Shown here in pieces: positions 4,133-7,626 of a DNA stretch of 7,626 bases (positions are counted from its first letter, which is position 1; every line of letters starts with the position of its first letter). The stretch is from Chlorobiota bacterium (GTDB lineage Bacteria > Bacteroidota > Bacteroidia > Bacteroidales > B39-G9). The stretch spans positions 1 through 7,626 of the forward strand of contig DAOVJU010000157.1 of the NCBI GenBank assembly GCA_030632095.1, read 5' to 3'. Below the pieces are notes generated by a model. The model was not told where the DNA came from. It saw only the letters and a program-made list of their open reading frames with translations, and made no database searches. The position numbers and the translations under genes are program-made.

Positions 4133-6268
4133 CTAAAAAGGTAAATTATCATTATAATGTTTATCGGTTACATCGAATATTTCGGTTTGTTGTATGTTTT
4201 CGGGCATTTTTTCAGAGGGTTCATGATAAAACCCAGGTGTTGGTGAAGAGTCAAACAATCCACTTTCCATATAATAATATCTACCTTGTTTACCATTTTC
4301 TTTTTTCGGTTTTGATGGTTCACCAAATTGTCTTTTTAATTCACGTAATAATTGGAAAAAATTCATTTTTAAAGGATATAGTTTATTCTCAATCGTATGC
4401 TTCATATCTGTAGCTGTTACAGGTATTGTTCCTGTTTTAAAATATTTCATTAATATTTCACGTTCACTTGATGTTACTAAGAATTCAGTATCATTTCTTA
4501 CGTCACGTTCTGTTTTTTCGGCATTTGTCAATTCACCAGAATCAGTATTTTTATTTAATTCATTCAGACATTGTGCCCAAATTTGTAAAGGGTTTATATT
4601 TTTTACATAACCTTTCCAATCGAAGTTTTTAATTTTTAAAATAATCCAACGTGTATTTTTTTCATCTGCTAAAATATCAGTCTTATTTGTACTGCCTACA
4701 AAACTTGCTATTCTTGAAAATCTTTCATCACTATGACCATAAGGAACTCTTTTTGTAATTTCACCTCTGGAAATAAAAGCTTTTAATTTTGCTACATCTT
4801 TTTTATTTAAACTGTCTAATTCATCCATATTTATCATTACATATCTGGCTAATGAAAGTATAGAGTCTTTATCTCCGGGTGTAACTGGCTCTTCATTATA
4901 CAGGTCATTAGGTGATAACCATCGAAAAAACATACTTTTACCTATTTCTTGTGGACCATAAAGAACAAAAACCATTCTATTAATATATTTATCTACCAAA
5001 GCACATTTTAAAGTTCTGATTAAGTGCTTTTTTAACATTGGGAAAAAAAATTCTTTTTTTTCATCAGTATCAAGTTCTATATATTTTTCAAGTTCAGTAA
5101 TATAATCTACACCATCCCACTTGGGAATTGTTTCAAAAAAATCTTTAATCGGATTATATATTTTACATGTTTTACTTGTCCCTATCATTTCTTTAATTTT
5201 CGCTACAGAAATAGTTTTTATACCTCTGTTCATTTCCATTTCCATAACAATATCATTAGCCATTAATCCTAATTTGCTGTATTCACTATTGTTTTTTGAA
5301 ACATCAATAACAGTTGTCAGTTCATTATATCTAAATTCCAATTTCCATTCTTTGATTATCTGTTCTAATATTGACCATCTGGTATTTTTAGTTTTTTTTT
5401 CTAAAACTTCTTTTGATTCAGGTTTAATATTATATTTTTTTGCAAGTTCTTTTGCACATTCTGAGTAATTACCATTATGTAATAATTCAGCACGTACACC
5501 CATCATTGTGTATGATTTATCAGGCTCAAACGGACTAGCATTTGATGAAAAGACATAAAATTTATTATCACCTACCTTTCCAAATGTTGCAGAAATACCT
5601 TTTGTAGTTTTATCAGGTCTTATCCAATGTAATTCATCTTTAGTTTGCCATCTATTATTAGTCAATAATGTTTTTGTTTCTTCTATTGCTAATGGATCAT
5701 TATTGTAACGATCACCTGGTAATTCACCATTGACTTTTTTATTTTCATTAGTTTTATTTGTTTTTGTTTCAACTTCATTAAGTGACCGGCAAATATTTAA
5801 TAAATCAGATCGTTCTTGTTTTGATATTATTTTTATTTTGTCAATAGATCCTTGTCTGATATTGTCATAAAAAACAACTTGACCACCTTGGCCTCTGGTT
5901 TCAATTAATGTTTCTGATTTACCTTTTTTATTTATCCTTGATGCTAATTTTTGATTACCTTCAATTTCTTCACATTTATAATAAATATGATATCCACCAC
6001 CACCAGTCTTAATTATTAAAAAATTTTTTAAATCATAATTATCAAGAATAAAATCACCTAATTGTTTAGCATCATCAAAATGATTATCTATGTCAATAAC
6101 TTCTAAACCACCATAACCACAGACTACCCCAAAATCACCATCATGGTTTTTAATATCATCATATGATATTTTATCTATTGAGTATTTTGTCCATCCTTTT
6201 AAAATAGGTACTTTACCATTTAATGGAATTATTGAGAAATGTTCGTATAGTTTTTTTAAATCTGTCAT
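4133..6268 (-). CDS. Prim-pol / VapE-like primase-helicase
   Basis: Residues 1-155 match the bifunctional primase/polymerase (prim-pol, AEP) domain: VIDIDNH with D59 and D61 as metal-binding acids, GGGGYHIYY (89-97) and ETRGQGGQVV (123-132). Residues 200-280 contain the linker block often found in phage primases (GISATFG, FYVFSSNASPFEPDKSYT). Residues 384-545 are the virulence-associated-E type helicase: WDGVDYI (384-390), Walker A GPQEIGKS (438-445), Walker B VMINMDELD (477-485), sensor-like STNK (526-529) and R540 as a likely arginine finger. All key residues are present, so it should synthesise primers and unwind DNA for the element's replication. The C-terminal tail ends NDNLPF, like an SSB tip. 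Such proteins occur in phages, plasmids and phage satellites. The start at 6268 overlaps an 18-codon ORF by four bases. Confidence 0.93.
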   Translation of the reverse strand: MTDLKKLYEHFSIIPLNGKVPILKGWTKYSIDKISYDDIKNHDGDFGVVCGYGGLEVIDIDNHFDDAKQLGDFILDNYDLKNFLIIKTGGGGYHIYYKCEEIEGNQKLASRINKKGKSETLIETRGQGGQVVFYDNIRQGSIDKIKIISKQERSDLLNICRSLNEVETKTNKTNENKKVNGELPGDRYNNDPLAIEETKTLLTNNRWQTKDELHWIRPDKTTKGISATFGKVGDNKFYVFSSNASPFEPDKSYTMMGVRAELLHNGNYSECAKELAKKYNIKPESKEVLEKKTKNTRWSILEQIIKEWKLEFRYNELTTVIDVSKNNSEYSKLGLMANDIVMEMEMNRGIKTISVAKIKEMIGTSKTCKIYNPIKDFFETIPKWDGVDYITELEKYIELDTDEKKEFFFPMLKKHLIRTLKCALVDKYINRMVFVLYGPQEIGKSMFFRWLSPNDLYNEEPVTPGDKDSILSLARYVMINMDELDSLNKKDVAKLKAFISRGEITKRVPYGHSDERFSRIASFVGSTNKTDILADEKNTRWIILKIKNFDWKGYVKNINPLQIWAQCLNELNKNTDSGELTNAEKTERDVRNDTEFLVTSSEREILMKYFKTGTIPVTATDMKHTIENKLYPLKMNFFQLLRELKRQFGEPSKPKKENGKQGRYYYMESGLFDSSPTPGFYHEPSEKMPENIQQTEIFDVTDKHYNDNLPF

Positions 6269-6321
6269 TTATAAAATCTATTCAAAAAAATAAGTAATAT
6301 AATTTCCATAAAATCCTTCAT
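6265..6321 (-). CDS. Possible 18-aa mini-ORF coupled to the primase-helicase start
   Basis: An 18-codon frame (MKDFMEIILLIFLNRFYK) starts three bases after the stop of the preceding small gene and its TGA overlaps the primase-helicase ATG as ATGA. The product is hydrophobic with one Arg and two Lys. Its likely value is to keep ribosomes on the mRNA up to the primase start, rather than a stable protein. A frame this short can arise by chance. Confidence 0.25.
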   Translation of the reverse strand: MKDFMEIILLIFLNRFYK

Positions 6322-6324
6322 GTT

Positions 6325-6468
6325 TCAGTTCTTCTTTGAAATGTATTTTTCAGGTGTATTTTCTTTAAGTATGACATTTGCTTCAAAAATACCGGGTTCG
6401 AATGCAATTAAATACTTTTTTAAATGGTGTTCTAAACTATTGCCAATTCTGTTAATTATAGCTTTCAT
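6325..6468 (-). CDS. Small hypothetical protein, 47 aa (62 aa from an upstream ATG)
   Basis: The frame ends at TGA 6327-6325. I chose ATG 6468-6466, giving MKAIINRIGNSLEHHLKKYL and 27 further residues; this is a typical soluble, basic small protein with a helix (IGNSLEHHLKKYLIAF) and a charged end (ENTPEKYISKKN). An in-frame ATG at 6513-6511 would add 15 hydrophobic residues (MLCGFSIGYFLIYID); it lies one base beyond the inverted-repeat arm at 6515 and may be the real start if that hairpin controls it. The overlapping plus-strand frame (6320-6547) is hydrophobic and less protein-like. No function is recognised. As the first gene of the replication operon it could be a regulator. Confidence 0.5.
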   Translation of the reverse strand: MKAIINRIGNSLEHHLKKYLIAFEPGIFEANVILKENTPEKYISKKN

Positions 6469-6514
6469 ATCAATATATATTAAAAAATACCCAATAGAAA
6501 AACCACACAGCATA

Positions 6515-6586
6515 AGCTACCAACTTATAGGGGCTGCATGGAATTAATATTGAGTATGTAAATTTCTTGAGACATAGTTGGTAGCT
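6515..6586 (-). promoter_or_regulatory. Leader inverted repeat (11-bp arms) enclosing a 16-codon ORF
   Basis: AGCTACCAACT (6515-6525) and AGTTGGTAGCT (6576-6586) are perfect inverted repeats 50 bases apart, in the presumed 5' leader of the operon. On the minus strand a 16-codon ORF (MSQEIYILNINSMQPL) starts at 6575, the first base after the 5' arm, and its TAA ends at 6525, the first base of the 3' arm. The ATG at 6513 follows the 3' arm after one base. The repeat is certain. It may act as an RNA hairpin regulated by leader translation, or as paired DNA operators. Confidence 0.6.
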
Positions 6587-6590
6587 AAAA

Positions 6591-6628
6591 TGTGATCACA
6601 AACTTACAATATTATTTATTAATTGCAA
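6591..6628 (-). promoter_or_regulatory. Promoter and overlapping palindromic operator for the leftward replication operon
   Basis: Minus-strand TAAGTTTG (6606-6599) fits TAnnTTTG, and TTG (6628-6626) lies 19 bases upstream as the -33 element. Transcription should start near 6592-6594. The perfect 10-bp palindrome TGTGATCACA (6591-6600) overlaps the end of the -7 element and the start point, the place for a repressor operator. Its TGTGA/TCACA halves look like CRP/FNR half-sites but without the usual 6-base spacer. A second TATATTTG on the same strand (6684-6677) lacks a good -33. Confidence 0.55.
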
Positions 6629-7065
6629 CACAAAATATAAAAATATTCCTGTTATTGTGTAATTGCCTGATACACACAAATATACAAATGTGGTGTTTGT
6701 ACCATCTTTTTTGCTGTATTTTATAAACACCTTATAAACAATACAATACAAAGGTTTTAATTAACCTTACTTTTTACTGTTATTTGCTGTATCCTTTACT
6801 ATCATTGAATTATATAACTATTAGTAACAGTAAACCTATTATTTTTAATAAAATATATATATAATATAGAATATAGGATATACGTATAGAATAAGCATAT
6901 AATTAGTATGTTTATATTGTTTTAAGTTTTCGGTTTTTTGCTGTTACCAGTTATTTTTATTAATCAAACATGTATGAATAAAGGAATACAGAGAATAACG
7001 GCAAAAACCAAACCTCTAATAGCTGTTATTTGCTGTTATTTTATCTGTATGTAAAATTTTTTACG
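6607..7065. other. Divergent non-coding region; candidate replication origin
   Basis: No convincing gene is found here. It contains TTTTTTGCTGT at 6707-6717 and 6934-6944; CTGTTATTTGCTGT at 6777-6790 and 7023-7036; an inverted TAACAG at 6825-6830; an imperfect inverted partner TAACGGCAAAAACC at 6996-7009; tandem TTATAAACA at 6721-6729 and 6732-6740; AATTGC at 6621-6626 and 6661-6666; and a hairpin AAGGTT-TTAATT-AACCTT at 6751-6768 with TTTTT three bases later. About 6838-6905 is almost all A and T, as expected of an unwinding element. Repeats plus an A/T block beside a replicative helicase gene suggest an origin. Regulator sites for the two divergent promoters are the alternative. Confidence 0.45.
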
Positions 7066-7073
7066 TATATTTG
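7044..7073 (+). promoter_or_regulatory. Bacteroidota-type promoter of the phosphatase gene
   Basis: TATATTTG (7066-7073) matches TAnnTTTG exactly; TCTG (7044-7047) at an 18-base spacing is a near-match to the -33 TTTG. Transcription would start about 5 bases downstream, at or next to the ATG at 7078-7080, so the mRNA should be leaderless or nearly so. Confidence 0.65.
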
Positions 7074-7077
7074 CAGA

Positions 7078-7548
7078 ATGGTAAAATACATAATTGTTGA
7101 CATGGATAATACCTTATATAAGGTGTCAGATAGGATTAAATTATTGCCTGATTATGATGCATTTCATCGTAGATGCTATGAAGATAAGCCTAATGAGTAT
7201 GTTGTAACCCTTGTTAATAGATTTGCTGATGATTATCATATAGTTTACTTGACTATGAGACCTATTAAGTTTATGAAAAGAACTATCATGATGCTTAATC
7301 GTGATGTTCCATTACTTTATCATACTCTTTTAATGCGTGGCAATGATGATCATAGAGAGGCTTATGTATTTAAATTACTTACTCTCGATGATCATGGATT
7401 AAACAAAGATAATATACTATTCGCTATTGATGATAATGAGTTAGTTATCAAAGCTTATTCAGATGCTGGGATCAACTGCCTTAAGGTTGTTGCACCTAAT
7501 TCATATAAACCTAAGAGAATTAACAAGCGTAAAAGAGAACGTATCTAG
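7078..7548 (+). CDS. PNKP-like HAD-family 3'-phosphatase
   Basis: The 156-aa product is a HAD phosphatase closest by eye to the phosphatase domain of T4 polynucleotide kinase (PseT/PNKP). Motif I is VDMDNTLY (7-14) with nucleophile D8 and general acid D10. KPNEYVV (37-43) recalls the family's 'D-x-P-N' block. Motif II is YLTMRP (57-62) with T59. LLMRGNDDHR (84-93) and K99 match the LLMR..D.R...K block, and DD (118-119) in FAIDDNELV is motif IV. The family removes 3'-phosphates from DNA or RNA ends. No kinase domain follows, so it acts alone or with a partner elsewhere. The C-terminus is very basic (KPKRINKRKRERI), suiting nucleic-acid binding. I reject the in-frame ATG at 7030 because the promoter lies between the two and the motif starts right after 7078. 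Confidence 0.88.
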   Translation: MVKYIIVDMDNTLYKVSDRIKLLPDYDAFHRRCYEDKPNEYVVTLVNRFADDYHIVYLTMRPIKFMKRTIMMLNRDVPLLYHTLLMRGNDDHREAYVFKLLTLDDHGLNKDNILFAIDDNELVIKAYSDAGINCLKVVAPNSYKPKRINKRKRERI

Positions 7549-7557
7549 GTTATTATA

Positions 7558-7622
7558 TACTTTTGTATTGTACTGTTTATAGGTACTGTAGATCTTTTAG
7601 CAAGCATCGGCATTTTGCTTGC
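7558..7622 (+). promoter_or_regulatory. Possible promoter and hairpin downstream of the phosphatase gene
   Basis: TACTTTTG (7558-7565) fits TAnnTTTG but has no visible -33 partner. GTACTGT occurs twice, 14 bases apart (7570-7576 and 7584-7590). GCAAGCA (7600-7606) and TGCTTGC (7616-7622) form a 7-bp stem with a 9-base loop. The hairpin could end the phosphatase mRNA, but the window stops before a T-tract could be seen. A start of another transcript is equally possible. Confidence 0.3.
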
Positions 7623-7626
7623 GAAG

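Noticed and set aside
5121..5468. Plus-strand open frame of 115 codons, very hydrophobic
   Set aside because: Antisense to the well-supported primase-helicase; its hydrophobicity follows from the complement of Lys/Asn/Glu-rich codons.
6394..6403. GGGTTCGAAT, which looks like a tRNA T-arm
   Set aside because: Flanking bases do not form a T stem and no acceptor or anticodon arm is present; it encodes part of AFEPGI on the minus strand.
6320..6547. Plus-strand open frame of 75 codons
   Set aside because: Overlaps the more protein-like minus frame at 6325-6468, fits no promoter, and runs across the inverted-repeat arm.
6974..7054. 26-codon plus-strand ORF beginning MNKGIQRITAK
   Set aside because: Runs through the repeated CTGTTATTTGCTGT motif and into the phosphatase promoter; no promoter of its own, likely chance.
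7030..7077. Upstream ATG extending the phosphatase by 16 residues
   Set aside because: The extra stretch covers the -33/-7 promoter elements and lies before the normal start of the HAD fold.

Overview
The window is AT-rich and looks like the early/replication region of a bacteriophage, prophage or phage satellite of a Bacteroidota host. Three things point there. Promoter-like sites match the Bacteroidota -7 consensus TAnnTTTG (minus strand at 1398-1405 and 6599-6606; plus strand at 7066-7073). Start codons have A-rich upstream sequence and no Shine-Dalgarno motif. Genes are small, tightly packed and often joined by 4-base ATGA overlaps, with phage-typical products: primase-helicase, PAPS-reductase-like PP-loop protein, DUF2303-like protein and a PNKP-type 3'-phosphatase. 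No structural, lysis or integrase gene is visible, so lytic phage, prophage and satellite cannot be told apart.

Layout. All genes except the last are on the minus strand. A large operon probably starts at a promoter near 6599-6628 and runs right to left: a long leader inverted repeat (6515-6586), a small unknown gene (6325-6468), the prim-pol/VapE-type primase-helicase (4133-6268), an unknown 138-aa gene (3686-4102), a terminator with a competing hairpin arm (3637-3694), the PP-loop protein (2724-3539), a DUF2303-like protein (1857-2621) and two overlapping small genes (1715-1864 and 1554-1718). A branched terminator-like structure with a T-tract (1449-1525) ends it. A second minus-strand operon starts from a TATATTTG promoter at 1398-1405 and encodes a GIY-YIG/T5orf172-HTH fusion, an 88-aa protein and a 66-aa protein. 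At the left edge is the start of a solenoid repeat protein (1-270) built from three identical 60-bp, 20-residue repeats; it runs off the window.

The AT-rich non-coding region 6600-7065 separates the leftward operon from a rightward gene (7078-7548) for a PNKP-like 3'-phosphatase, which appears to be leaderless. This divergent region holds repeated TTTGCTGT/CTGTTA motifs, inverted copies and an almost pure A/T block, and is a candidate replication origin beside the replicative helicase gene.

How the parts may work together (inference): the primase-helicase would replicate the element from the 6600-7065 region, and its C-terminus ends DNLPF, like an SSB tail. The phosphatase could clean 3' ends during nucleic-acid repair. 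The terminator that overlaps a stop codon at 3686 could tie expression of the downstream half of the operon to translation of the upstream half. The points most worth a second look are that attenuator-like element, the SSB-like tail, the hairpin leader with an internal 16-codon ORF, and the GIY-YIG-HTH fusion.
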